DNA from: Lachnospiraceae bacterium
GTDB lineage: Bacteria; Bacillota; Clostridia; Lachnospirales; Lachnospiraceae
DNA: 57,673 bases
Direction of reading: 5' to 3'
NCBI GenBank assembly: GCA_017539565.1
Contig: JAFYCS010000104.1
Coordinates: forward strand, 1 to 57,673
Below, piece by piece: positions 31,758 to 40,147 of the stretch. Positions within the stretch are counted from its first letter, which is position 1. Every line of letters begins with the position of its first letter. Below the pieces are notes generated by a model that was given only the letters and a program-made list of their open reading frames with translations, made no database searches and was not told the DNA's origin. Position numbers and translations under genes: made by a program.

Positions 31758-31786
31758 TTGACAAATGCTCTGTAAGCACTTACACT
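31758..31786 (+). promoter_or_regulatory. Promoter and LacI-type operator of the uronate operon
   Basis: TTGACA (31758-31763), 17-bp spacer, TACACT (31781-31786). TGTAAGCACTTACA (31771-31784) is a palindrome (TGTAAG/CTTACA) covering the spacer and -10, like a LacI/GalR family or cre operator. The operon carries its own LacI-type regulator. Confidence 0.7.
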
Positions 31787-31819
31787 ACAATTCGAATACA
31801 ATGTTAAGGGGGGCATATT

Positions 31820-32917
31820 ATGGAATTAAATTTACGTGACAGCAAAGACTGTAAATACGACGCAGTCTCTTTGGGAGAGATAATGCTGCGCTTAGATCCC
31901 GGCGAGGGCCGCATTCGCACCGCACGGGAATTCAAGGCCTGGGAAGGCGGCGGTGAATATAATGTCATCCGCGGCCTGCATAAATGCTTTGGTTTAAATA
32001 CCGCCGTTATCACAGCATTTGCGGATAACGAAGTGGGCAGACTCATGAAAGACCTGATCGAGCAGGGGGGTGTGGATACTTCCCTTATCTATTGGAAAAA
32101 GACCGACGGCATCGGACGCATCTGCCGCAACGGCCTTAATTTTACAGAAAGAGGTTTCGGCATCCGCGGTGCAGTGGGCTGCTCCGACCGTGCAAACACG
32201 GCCATTTCACAGTGTACACCCGCAGATTTCGATTTCGAATATATCTTCGGTGAGCTGGGAGTCAGATGGCTCCACACCGGCGGCATCTACGCCGCATTAT
32301 CCGAGCAGTCCTGTGAGACAGTCATTGCAGCTTGCAAGGCAGCCAAGAAATACGGCACCGTCGTATCTTACGATCTTAACTACCGCCCTTCCATGTGGAG
32401 CGCCATCGGCGGCCAGGCGAAGGCTCAGGAAGTAAATAAGGAAGTGGCTAAGTACGTTGACGTCATGATCGGCAATGAGGAAGACTTTACCGCCTGCCTT
32501 GGCTTTAAGATCGAAGGCAACGACGAAAACCTTAAGGAACTGAACATCGAAGGTTACAAGAAGATGATAGGCGAGGCAGCAAAGACCTACCCTAACTTCA
32601 AAGCTGTAGCCACCACACTGCGCACCGTCCGCAGCGCCACCGTTAACGACTGGAAGGCGCTTTGCTGGGCAGATGGTGAGATATTCATGTCAAAGGAATA
32701 CAACGGACTGGAGATACTTGACCGTGTGGGCGGCGGTGACTCCTTTGCATCCGGACTTGTATACGGACTTATGACGACGCAGGATGCGCAGCAGGCTGTA
32801 AATTACGGTGCTGCACACGGTGCGCTTGCAATGACCACTCCCGGCGATACTTCCATGGCAAGTAAGGAAGAAGTGGAAGCAATCATGGGCGGCGCCGGAG
32901 CACGCGTAAAGAGATAA
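31820..32917 (+). CDS. kdgK: 2-dehydro-3-deoxygluconate kinase (PfkB family)
   Basis: 365 residues. PfkB/ribokinase fold with the N-terminal LGEIMLRLDPGEG and EGGGEYNV, and the C-terminal signature DRVGGGDSFASGLVYGL (about residues 305-321) containing the catalytic Asp. It phosphorylates KDG formed from glucuronate or galacturonate; the next gene splits the product. The assignment to KDG rather than another sugar rests on the neighbours. AAGGGGGG precedes the ATG. Confidence 0.85.
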   Translation: MELNLRDSKDCKYDAVSLGEIMLRLDPGEGRIRTAREFKAWEGGGEYNVIRGLHKCFGLNTAVITAFADNEVGRLMKDLIEQGGVDTSLIYWKKTDGIGRICRNGLNFTERGFGIRGAVGCSDRANTAISQCTPADFDFEYIFGELGVRWLHTGGIYAALSEQSCETVIAACKAAKKYGTVVSYDLNYRPSMWSAIGGQAKAQEVNKEVAKYVDVMIGNEEDFTACLGFKIEGNDENLKELNIEGYKKMIGEAAKTYPNFKAVATTLRTVRSATVNDWKALCWADGEIFMSKEYNGLEILDRVGGGDSFASGLVYGLMTTQDAQQAVNYGAAHGALAMTTPGDTSMASKEEVEAIMGGAGARVKR

Positions 32918-32935
32918 TTTTGGAGGAATAGAAAA

Positions 32936-33586
32936 ATGTCAGCAAGATCAGATGAAATATTCAGTAAGTTCGAGGAGATCGGTATCATCCCCGTTGTGGT
33001 GCTTAACGACGAAAAGGATGCCGAACCCCTTGGACGTGCGTTAATGGAAGGCGGACTCCCCGCAGCAGAGGTAACATTCCGTACTGCGGCAGCAGAGGGC
33101 TCCATCCGCATCATGGCGGAGAAGTTTCCGGATATGCTGGTGGGAGCAGGCACCGTGCTCACTACAGAGCAGGTGGACCGCGCAGTGGCAGCGGGGGCAA
33201 AATTCATTGTATCTCCCGGTCTTGACGAGGAAGTCGTCAAGTACTGCCTTGAAAAGGACATCCCCGTGTGTCCCGGAACACAGACTGCAAGCGAGATGAT
33301 GAAGGCCTTAAAACTGGGACTTACGCGCGTTAAGTTTTTCCCTGCTGAAAATGCAGGCGGCCTTAAGATGATAAAGGCCATAGGTGCAGCACTTACCGCA
33401 CTTAAGTTCATGCCTACCGGCGGCATCAGCGCCGATAATGTGGGAGAGTATCTTAAGTCGGATAAGATATTCTGCTGTGGCGGATCATGGATGGTTAAGG
33501 GCGATATGATAAAAGCCGGTGAGTTCGATACCATCAGGGCTAAAGTTGCTGAAGCGGCTCAGATCGTAAAGGAGCTGCGCGCTTGA
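32936..33586 (+). CDS. eda: KDPG/KHG aldolase
   Basis: 216 residues. It cleaves KDPG to pyruvate and glyceraldehyde 3-phosphate, ending the uronate branch. Family motifs: GLPAAEVTFRT (about 39-49), VGAGTVLT (about 71-78), the Schiff-base Lys in VKFFPAENAGG (about 132-142) and MPTGGIS. GGAGGAA precedes the ATG, 18 bases after kdgK. Confidence 0.95.
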   Translation: MSARSDEIFSKFEEIGIIPVVVLNDEKDAEPLGRALMEGGLPAAEVTFRTAAAEGSIRIMAEKFPDMLVGAGTVLTTEQVDRAVAAGAKFIVSPGLDEEVVKYCLEKDIPVCPGTQTASEMMKALKLGLTRVKFFPAENAGGLKMIKAIGAALTALKFMPTGGISADNVGEYLKSDKIFCCGGSWMVKGDMIKAGEFDTIRAKVAEAAQIVKELRA

Positions 33587-34596
33587 AAAAAGATCCCCTG
33601 AACATATATGACATCGCAAAGATGTCCGGCGTTTCCATAGCCACCGTATCACGTGTCGTGAACGGTTCCGAAAAAGTATCGGCTGCTACCAGGGCTAAGG
33701 TAATGGCCGTAATAGAAGAAGTGGGCTATACCCCCAACGTGTTCGCACAGGGGCTGGGACTTAAGACCATGCATACCGTAGGTATCATGGTGCCCACCAT
33801 AGTTGATTATTACATGGCCACCGCCGTGTCATTTCTGGAAAAACAGTTTAAGGAGCACCGTTACGACTGCATTTTAGGCTGCAGCGGATTCGAAGCGGAA
33901 GGCAAACATGCCATGACAGAGATGCTGCTGACAAAGCACATCGATGCCCTGGTCTATGTCGGCTCTACTTATGCCGGCGACGGCCGTGACCTCGGCACCA
34001 CGGATTATCTGCGTGAGGCTGCCGCGAAGGTGCCCATCTTTATCGTTAACGGGTCCATCGAAGGCGACAATATCTACGCCACTGTCTGCGAAGACGAGCA
34101 GGCGGTATACGAAGCTGCGGCCATGCTGATAGAGCACGGCAGGAAGGATATCATCTTCCTTACAGATTCCCGCAGCTACAGTTCCAACAATAAAAAGAAC
34201 GGCTATCTGCGCGCACTTAAGGATGCCGGCATGAACGGCAGCGACGGCGTCATCCATCTGGAGAACGACATCCATACCGTAAGGGATACGCTGCTGTCAC
34301 TGGGCCGCAAGGTTGACGGCATCATAGCAGCCAATGATAAGATTGCGGTAGGTGCAGTCAAGTTCGCAGCTGCCCGCGGCCTGCGCGTTCCCGATGATAT
34401 CGAGATAATCGGCTACAACAATTCGCAGCTGGCAGTATCCAGCACACCGGAACTCAGCAGTATCGATAACTATACCGAGCAGATCTGCTGCGACACCGTG
34501 GAGCGTCTGATGAAACTTTTAGACGGCGATGAAGAGAAGCCGGAGAAGGTTAAGATATTCCCCTGTACACTGATAAAGAGGGAAACTACAGAATAA
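33583..34596 (+). CDS. kdgR: LacI family transcriptional regulator of uronate use
   Basis: 337 residues. TTG start overlapping the eda stop (TTGA) with AAAGGAG ahead. N-terminal LacI helix-turn-helix NIYDIAKMSGVSIATVSRVVNGSEKVS (about residues 6-32), then a periplasmic-binding-like effector domain. Its place inside the kdgK-eda-uxaC operon and a matching palindrome at the operon promoter suggest a KdgR-like autoregulator answering to KDG or a uronate; the name follows this context, not orthology proof. Confidence 0.85.
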   Translation: MKKDPLNIYDIAKMSGVSIATVSRVVNGSEKVSAATRAKVMAVIEEVGYTPNVFAQGLGLKTMHTVGIMVPTIVDYYMATAVSFLEKQFKEHRYDCILGCSGFEAEGKHAMTEMLLTKHIDALVYVGSTYAGDGRDLGTTDYLREAAAKVPIFIVNGSIEGDNIYATVCEDEQAVYEAAAMLIEHGRKDIIFLTDSRSYSSNNKKNGYLRALKDAGMNGSDGVIHLENDIHTVRDTLLSLGRKVDGIIAANDKIAVGAVKFAAARGLRVPDDIEIIGYNNSQLAVSSTPELSSIDNYTEQICCDTVERLMKLLDGDEEKPEKVKIFPCTLIKRETTE

Positions 34597-34678
34597 GCAT
34601 TTTCCGCATGCCCGGCAAAAAAATCACGGATAAGCACTTTCTGCAGAGGACTAAATGATAAGCACCATCCGCATGCCC
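34593..34678 (+). repeat. Three imperfect copies of a short direct repeat between kdgR and uxaC
   Basis: ATAAGCATTTTCCGCATGCC at 34593, ATAAGCACTTTCTGCA at 34630 and ATAAGCACCATCCGCATGCC at 34658. Copies 1 and 3 are almost the same, copy 2 is partial. They fill most of the 139-bp gap and may be regulator sites or a duplication. Confidence 0.6.
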
Positions 34679-34735
34679 TGACATGAAAAACACAGCGCAT
34701 GCACATACGACATATATATTTCGGAGGAAACAAAA

Positions 34736-36166
34736 TTGAGACAGTTCATGGACCGCGATTTCATGTTATATAACGACACCGCAAAGCATTTATTTCATGA
34801 TTATGCGGAGGCATTGCCCATAATAGATTATCACTGCCACTTATCACCGCAGGAGATATATGAGGACCGACGCTACGAAAACATCGCACAGATCTGGCTT
34901 GGGGGAAAAAATCCCGAAGGCGGATATTCCGGCGACCATTATAAGTGGCGTCTTATGCGTTCCAACGGTGTATCAGAAGATAAGGTTACCGGTGACGCAG
35001 AGCCTTTCGAAAAGTTTTTGGAGTTCGCCAAAGCACTTGAGATGGCTATCGGAAATCCAATGTATCACTGGTCAAATCTGGAACTGCGCAAGTACTTCGG
35101 CATCACCGATCCCCTGACTCCGGACAATGCAAAAGAGATCTGGGATAAGACTTCGGAAATGCTTAAGAACGATCCCGGTCTTTCAGTCCGCGGACTTATC
35201 AGAAAGTCAAATGTTAAGTTCATCGGCACCACCGATGATCCCATAGATACTCTTGAGTGGCACGAGAAGCTTGCCAAGGAAGAGAGCGGCTTCATGGTAT
35301 GCCCGTCCTTCCGCCCCGATAAGGCGGTCAACATCAATAAGGACGGCTTTACGGATTACATTAAAAAGCTGGCAGAGAGCGTGGGTAAGGACAGCTTAAA
35401 CTCCGCGCAGGAAGTGTGCGAGGCCCTGGCACAGCGTCTGGATCACTTTGTTGCACACGGCTGCAAGGCTTCCGATCATGGCCTGGATTACGTGATGTTC
35501 AGAAAGGGCAGCGACGAAGAAGCCGACAATGCCTTTAAGAAAGCCATGAAGGGCGAAAAAGTAAGCAAAGAAGAAGCAGAGATCTATCAGACAAAGATCC
35601 TTACTTTCCTTGCGAAGAAATATCATAAAGAAAACGTCGTTATGGAGATCCATTTCTCATGCCTGCGTAACGGTAACGAGCGCATGTTTAAGACCATCGG
35701 CGCCGACACCGGCTACGACATGATCGCAAAGAGCAGCTGCTTTGAGGAACTGACAGCGTTCTTCTCCGAGCTGGATAAGACTGAAGAACTCCCCAAGACC
35801 ATTGTGTTCTCACTGGATCATAATGACTTTAACCAGCTGGCTACCTGCATCGGATCCTTCCAGTCGGATGAGGTGCCCGGAAAGATGCAGCTCGGTGCGG
35901 CCTGGTGGTTCCTTGATTCACGGGACGGCATGGAAGAGCAGATGCGCTCCCTGGGAAGTCTGGGGCTTTTGGGTAACTTCGTGGGCATGCTCACGGATTC
36001 ACGTTCCTTCTTGTCCTACACAAGACATGATTATTTCAGAAGGATCGCCTGCAATCTGATAGGTAAATGGGTTGAAGACGGAGAGTATCCGGCTAATGAA
36101 AACAGCCTTAAAAAGATAGTCGAAGGGATCTCGTATAACAATGCGAAAAGATACTTCGGGATCTGA
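34736..36166 (+). CDS. uxaC: Glucuronate isomerase
   Basis: 476 residues, TTG start with TCGGAGGA ahead; the beginning MRQFMDRDFMLYND fits the family. UxaC turns D-glucuronate into fructuronate and D-galacturonate into tagaturonate. Amidohydrolase-type features: DYHCHLSPQEI (about 31-41, metal-binding HxH) and RDGMEEQMRSLGSLGLLGNFVGMLTDSRSF near 400-430. Later steps (uxuA/uxuB or uxaA/uxaB) are not in the window. Confidence 0.95.
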   Translation: MRQFMDRDFMLYNDTAKHLFHDYAEALPIIDYHCHLSPQEIYEDRRYENIAQIWLGGKNPEGGYSGDHYKWRLMRSNGVSEDKVTGDAEPFEKFLEFAKALEMAIGNPMYHWSNLELRKYFGITDPLTPDNAKEIWDKTSEMLKNDPGLSVRGLIRKSNVKFIGTTDDPIDTLEWHEKLAKEESGFMVCPSFRPDKAVNINKDGFTDYIKKLAESVGKDSLNSAQEVCEALAQRLDHFVAHGCKASDHGLDYVMFRKGSDEEADNAFKKAMKGEKVSKEEAEIYQTKILTFLAKKYHKENVVMEIHFSCLRNGNERMFKTIGADTGYDMIAKSSCFEELTAFFSELDKTEELPKTIVFSLDHNDFNQLATCIGSFQSDEVPGKMQLGAAWWFLDSRDGMEEQMRSLGSLGLLGNFVGMLTDSRSFLSYTRHDYFRRIACNLIGKWVEDGEYPANENSLKKIVEGISYNNAKRYFGI

Positions 36167-37064
36167 GAATATAACTTCGGTAGCGGCCCTGCTGGCCGCT
36201 GCTTTTTTCTGGGGGACCACTTTTGTGGCGCAGAACCTGGGAGCGGGGAATGTAGGGACTTTCACCTTCCTGGCGCTGCGCAGTATTTTGGGTACCGTCA
36301 TAGTATCGGGCATCATCGCGATCAGAAAGACCATATTATCCAAAGAAAAGGAGAGCGAAGAAACCAAGAAACAGTCCTTCAGCTCTGTGCTTGTGGCAGG
36401 TATATGCTGCGGCATATGCCTTTTTCTCGGCAGCGCGCTGCAGCAGTATGGCATAGAGCTCTACGTGCAGGATAACGATACCGCGGGTACCGCCAAGGCC
36501 AGCTTTATCACATCCATGTATGTGGTAATGGTCCCTGTATTATCGGTATTCTTTAAGAAGAAGCCCGGTATAAAAGTCTGGATTGCGGCCCTTATCTGCG
36601 TCGCCGGCCTCTATCTTTTGTGCCTGAGCGGCGGTATGAGGTTTACCCGCGGCGACATCTTCGAGCTGCTCTGTGCACTGGGCTTTTCATTACAGATAAT
36701 GGTGGTGGGACATTTCTCCGAAAGGGTAAGCTCACTCATGCTTTCGGCAATGGAGTTTGCGGCAACGGCAGTGATAGCTACGGTATGCATGTTTATTTTT
36801 GAAAAGCCGGATATGGCGTCTGTTGGCGCGGCGATGCCCGCCATACTCTATGCGGCGGTCTTTTCAAACTCCATAGCATATACCTGCCAGATCTATGGGC
36901 AGAAGCGTGTAAAGCCCGCTGTTGCTTCGCTGATCATGTGTCTTGAGAGTGTTTTCGGTGTTCTTTCCGGATGGCTGATACTGCATGAAAATCTGAGTCT
37001 CAGGCAGGTCGGCGGTTGCATGCTGATATTTGCAGCTCTGCTATTGACAAGCAAAGAGACATAG
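36141..37064 (+). CDS. EamA/DMT family transporter
   Basis: 307 residues, ten hydrophobic segments in two EamA halves (AAAFFWGTTFVAQNLG at the start, AVFSNSIAYTCQIYGQKRVKPAVASLI in the second half). Family members export metabolites or amino acids; substrate unknown. It overlaps the end of uxaC by 26 bases, so it is probably translated from the same message. A tRNA promoter lies in its last codons. Confidence 0.85.
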   Translation: MRKDTSGSENITSVAALLAAAFFWGTTFVAQNLGAGNVGTFTFLALRSILGTVIVSGIIAIRKTILSKEKESEETKKQSFSSVLVAGICCGICLFLGSALQQYGIELYVQDNDTAGTAKASFITSMYVVMVPVLSVFFKKKPGIKVWIAALICVAGLYLLCLSGGMRFTRGDIFELLCALGFSLQIMVVGHFSERVSSLMLSAMEFAATAVIATVCMFIFEKPDMASVGAAMPAILYAAVFSNSIAYTCQIYGQKRVKPAVASLIMCLESVFGVLSGWLILHENLSLRQVGGCMLIFAALLLTSKET

Positions 37065-37072
37065 GGTATAAT
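37044..37072 (+). promoter_or_regulatory. Consensus promoter of tRNA-Cys
   Basis: TTGACA (37044-37049), exactly 17 bp, TATAAT (37067-37072): a full sigma-A consensus, with the -35 inside the last codons of the EamA gene. Confidence 0.85.
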
Positions 37073-37090
37073 CTCTCTTCGGTGACTAAT

Positions 37091-37161
37091 GGTGCCATAG
37101 CCAAGTGGTAAGGCGTGGGACTGCAACTCCCTGATCGGCGGTTCAAATCCGTCTGGCACCT
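37091..37161 (+). tRNA. tRNA-Cys (GCA)
   Basis: 71-nt cloverleaf: acceptor GGTGCCA (37091-37097) with TGGCACC (37154-37160), discriminator T; anticodon arm GGGACTGCAACTCCC with anticodon GCA; T-arm with GTTCAAATC. CCA is not encoded. Confidence 0.93.
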
Positions 37162-37167
37162 CGAAGG

Positions 37168-37196
37168 AAAGACCGCAGAATTCTGTGGTCTTTTTG
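37168..37196 (+). terminator. Terminator after tRNA-Cys
   Basis: AAAGACCGCAG / CTGTGGTCTTT stem with AATT loop followed by a T-run. Confidence 0.85.
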
Positions 37197-37215
37197 TTTG
37201 TTTGGAGGGTAGACT

Positions 37216-38187
37216 ATGAAGTGGCTTAGATTCATGATAACAACCAACACCGAGGCGGAAGACATACTTGTAAGCGATATGTATGACATCGGCCTGGAGG
37301 GCGCGCAGATAGAGGATAAACTCCCCCTGACTCCCTTAGAGAAGGAGAAGATGTTCGTGGACATCCCGCCTGTTGTTGGAGAGGATGATGGCGTGGCATA
37401 CTTAAGCTTCTTCGTGGAGGCACCGGAGGATGAGGCTGCAAAGGAAGCCCTTAAGAATGAGACCGTAGAGAAGATAAAAGCGCAGCTTGAAGAGAGTGCG
37501 CAGTTCATGGATATAGGAAGCGGTGACGTTAACGTATCCGAGACCGAGGACCTTGACTGGATCAACAACTGGAAACAGTATTTCCATAGCTTTAAGATCG
37601 ACGACCTGCTGGTTATCCCCTCCTGGGAAGAAGAGGAAGCCGAAGGGCACGAAGGCATGATCCTGCGCATCGACCCCGGTACGGCTTTCGGTACCGGCAT
37701 GCACGAGACCACACAGCTGTGCATCAGACAGCTTAAAAATTATGTAACCAAAGACACGCAGCTTCTTGACGTTGGTACCGGCAGCGGCATACTTTCCATA
37801 CTTTCCATAATGTTCGGCGCAAAGCGCGCGTTGGGAACGGACCTTGATCCCTGCGCGATAGAGGCGGTTGCGGACAATCTTAAGAAGAACAATATTGATG
37901 AGAGCAAGTTCAGGCTCATCATCGGTAATATAATCGACGATCCCGCAGTGGAGGAAGAGGCAGGCTATGAGTATGACATAGCGGTCGCAAATATCCTGGC
38001 TGAAGTGCTGATCCCTTTAATGCCTGTGCTCTACAGGCATGTAAAACAGGACGGAGTGGTCATAACCAGCGGTATCATCGACGGCAGGGAGAATGCCGTT
38101 GCGGATGCGATGAAGGCAGCCGGCTTTGAAGTGACCGGCATTTTTGAGCAGGGCGAATGGCGCTGCGTGACCGGAAGGAAGTCATGA
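37216..38187 (+). CDS. prmA: Ribosomal protein L11 methyltransferase
   Basis: 323 residues. It trimethylates ribosomal protein L11 using SAM. The N-terminal substrate domain (MKWLRFMITTNTEAEDILVSDMYD) is followed by the methyltransferase domain with IDPGTAFGTGMHETTQLC (about 154-171) and LLDVGTGSGILSI (about 182-194). TTGGAGGGT precedes the ATG. It overlaps rsmE by four bases, the usual pairing. Confidence 0.95.
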   Translation: MKWLRFMITTNTEAEDILVSDMYDIGLEGAQIEDKLPLTPLEKEKMFVDIPPVVGEDDGVAYLSFFVEAPEDEAAKEALKNETVEKIKAQLEESAQFMDIGSGDVNVSETEDLDWINNWKQYFHSFKIDDLLVIPSWEEEEAEGHEGMILRIDPGTAFGTGMHETTQLCIRQLKNYVTKDTQLLDVGTGSGILSILSIMFGAKRALGTDLDPCAIEAVADNLKKNNIDESKFRLIIGNIIDDPAVEEEAGYEYDIAVANILAEVLIPLMPVLYRHVKQDGVVITSGIIDGRENAVADAMKAAGFEVTGIFEQGEWRCVTGRKS

Positions 38188-38945
38188 ACCATTTCTTTAC
38201 CGACCCGGCCCTTATACAGGGCATGGACATCTACATACAGGGCGAAGATGTAAAGCACATAAAAAACGTGCTGCGCATGAAGCCGGGGGAAGAGATCTCA
38301 GTAAGCAACGGCATTGACGATAAGGAATACCGCTGCGAGATCGCGGAGATAAATGACAGCGAAGTTCGCTGCCGCCTGCGCTTTATAAAGGAAGACGGTG
38401 TGGAACTGCCCCTTAAGATCACGCTCTTTCAGGGACTGCCCAAGGCGGACAAGATGGAGCTCATCATCCAGAAGGCAGTGGAACTGGGGGCGGCAAGCAT
38501 CATCCCCGTTGCCTGCAAGCGCTGCGTGGTGCAGCTGGATGATAAGAAATACGCAAAGAAGCAGGAACGCTGGCAGGAGATAGCACTGGCTGCAGCCAAG
38601 CAGAGCAAACGGGCCCTTATCCCCGAAGTGGGAGAGCAGTTAAGCTTTAAGCAGGCTGTGGAAGTCGCAAAGGACATGGAATGCAGATGTATTCCTTATG
38701 AGCTTGCAGAAGGCATGGAAGCGACAAAGAGCTTTCTTGATAAGGTGGCAAAGGCCCCGGCAGGTTCCCGGGCGGCCATTTTCATCGGACCGGAAGGCGG
38801 CTTCGCGGAAGAAGAGATAGAGCAGGCAAAGAGCGCCGGCATAGAACCCATATCACTGGGACGCAGGATACTGCGCACCGAGACCGCCGGCATGGCACTG
38901 CTCTCAATGATCATGCTGGAAACAGAAAGATCTGCCGGCACCTGA
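38184..38945 (+). CDS. rsmE: 16S rRNA m3U1498 methyltransferase
   Basis: 253 residues from the ATG in the ATGA overlap (GGAAGGAAG ahead); a start at 38157 would run through the prmA end without support. SPOUT-class enzyme: N-terminal PUA-like part (HIKNVLRMKPGEEISVSNG) and C-terminal knot with IFIGPEGGFAEEEIEQA (about 199-215) and SLGRRILRTETA (about 223-234). It methylates U1498 in the decoding centre. Confidence 0.95.
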   Translation: MNHFFTDPALIQGMDIYIQGEDVKHIKNVLRMKPGEEISVSNGIDDKEYRCEIAEINDSEVRCRLRFIKEDGVELPLKITLFQGLPKADKMELIIQKAVELGAASIIPVACKRCVVQLDDKKYAKKQERWQEIALAAAKQSKRALIPEVGEQLSFKQAVEVAKDMECRCIPYELAEGMEATKSFLDKVAKAPAGSRAAIFIGPEGGFAEEEIEQAKSAGIEPISLGRRILRTETAGMALLSMIMLETERSAGT

Positions 38946-38957
38946 GCGAAGGATCTT
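38941..38957 (+). repeat. Copy of a second short repeat family (CCTGAGCGAAGGATCTT)
   Basis: CCTGAGCGAAGGATCTT overlapping the rsmE stop codon, similar to the longer copy at 50186-50212 minus an internal GCGAA. Confidence 0.5.
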
Positions 38958-38974
38958 TTGAAAGGACAATGACT

Positions 38975-40147
38975 ATGATCTACATGGACAACTCCGCCAC
39001 AACACGCTGCTTCCCCGAAGTGGCGCAGATGATGGCAGACATAATGTGTAACGACTACGGCAACCCTTCCAGTGCTCATCATATGGGGGTGGCTGCAGAG
39101 GAGCATATAAGCAGGGCTAAGGAGATCCTGTCACAGATATTAAGGTGCAGGAATGAAGAGATCTTCTTTACATCCGGCGGCACCGAAAGCGATAATCTGG
39201 CAATAATGGGGGCGGCCCGTGCGAATAAAAGGAGCGGTAAGCACATCATCACCACGGTGGTGGAGCATCCGGCGGTACTGCGTACCATGGAGCAGCTCCA
39301 GGAAGAAGGCTTCGATATCACCTATCTCCCCGTGGATAAATACGGCTGCGTCAGCGTTGAGGATGTGGACAAAGCAGTATCGGATGAGACCATTCTGGTA
39401 TCGATCATGCATACCAATAACGAGGTTGGGGCACTCCAGCCAGTAGCTGCTGTCGGTGAGCTCTTAAAGCGTAAATACCCTAAGGTCCTCTTCCATGTAG
39501 ACGCGGTGCAGGGCTTCGGCAAAGCCAGGATCTACCCGAAGGAAGCGGGCATAGATATGCTGAGCGTCAGCGGCCATAAGATACACGGCCCCAAGGGCGT
39601 GGGACTTTTATACATCGCAGCTAAGACAAAGATAAACCCCATCATTTTCGGCGGCGGGCAGCAGAACGGCCTCCGCTCCGGTACGGAGAATGTGGCAGGC
39701 ATAGCCGGCTTAGCACTTGCGGCAAAAAGACTCTATGATGAGCTTGAAGCTGAGAATGATAGGCTATATAATATAAAGGCAGGTTTTATAAAGGCTCTTT
39801 CGGAGCTTGAGGATGTTAAGATAAACGGCATACCCGGTGACGATTTTGAAGCGGGTATCAGAAAGAGTGCGCCCCATATCGTGAGTGCCTCATTTACCGG
39901 TGTAAGGGCAGAAGTATTGCTCCACGCATTGGAGGAAAAAGATATATATGTTTCCGCGGGAAGCGCCTGCGCAACACATAAGCCGGAGCCTTCGCGTACG
40001 CTTCAGGCCATGGGACTTAAGCGGGAACAGCTGGAAGGAACGCTCAGATTTTCATTTTCGAAGTTTACGGATGACAGCGAGCCTGAGCAGGTGATCAATG
40101 TATTAAAGGAACTCCTGCCCGAGCTCAGAAAGTTTACGAGAAGATAA
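38975..40147 (+). CDS. Cysteine desulfurase, probably the sulfur donor for ThiI
   Basis: 390 residues from the ATG at 38975, preferred over 38969 because AAAGGA is then well spaced and the family starts MIYMDNSATT. PLP enzyme: HVDAVQGFGK (about 171-180), PLP-lysine in SVSGHKIHGPKGVG (about 190-203), and the reactive Cys in VSAGSACATHKP near 330. It passes sulfur as a persulfide. Related NifZ-type desulfurases are usually next to thiI; here thiI lies 2.9 kb on, after two signalling genes. No iscU/sufU is nearby, so a tRNA-thiolation role is likelier than Fe-S assembly. Confidence 0.88.
   Translation: MIYMDNSATTRCFPEVAQMMADIMCNDYGNPSSAHHMGVAAEEHISRAKEILSQILRCRNEEIFFTSGGTESDNLAIMGAARANKRSGKHIITTVVEHPAVLRTMEQLQEEGFDITYLPVDKYGCVSVEDVDKAVSDETILVSIMHTNNEVGALQPVAAVGELLKRKYPKVLFHVDAVQGFGKARIYPKEAGIDMLSVSGHKIHGPKGVGLLYIAAKTKINPIIFGGGQQNGLRSGTENVAGIAGLALAAKRLYDELEAENDRLYNIKAGFIKALSELEDVKINGIPGDDFEAGIRKSAPHIVSASFTGVRAEVLLHALEEKDIYVSAGSACATHKPEPSRTLQAMGLKREQLEGTLRFSFSKFTDDSEPEQVINVLKELLPELRKFTRR

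Noticed and set aside
37091-37161. Similarity of the tRNA-Cys acceptor (GGTGCCA / TGGCACC) to the repeat ends
   Set aside because: Only seven bases agree and the rest of the tRNA does not resemble the unit; chance is enough.
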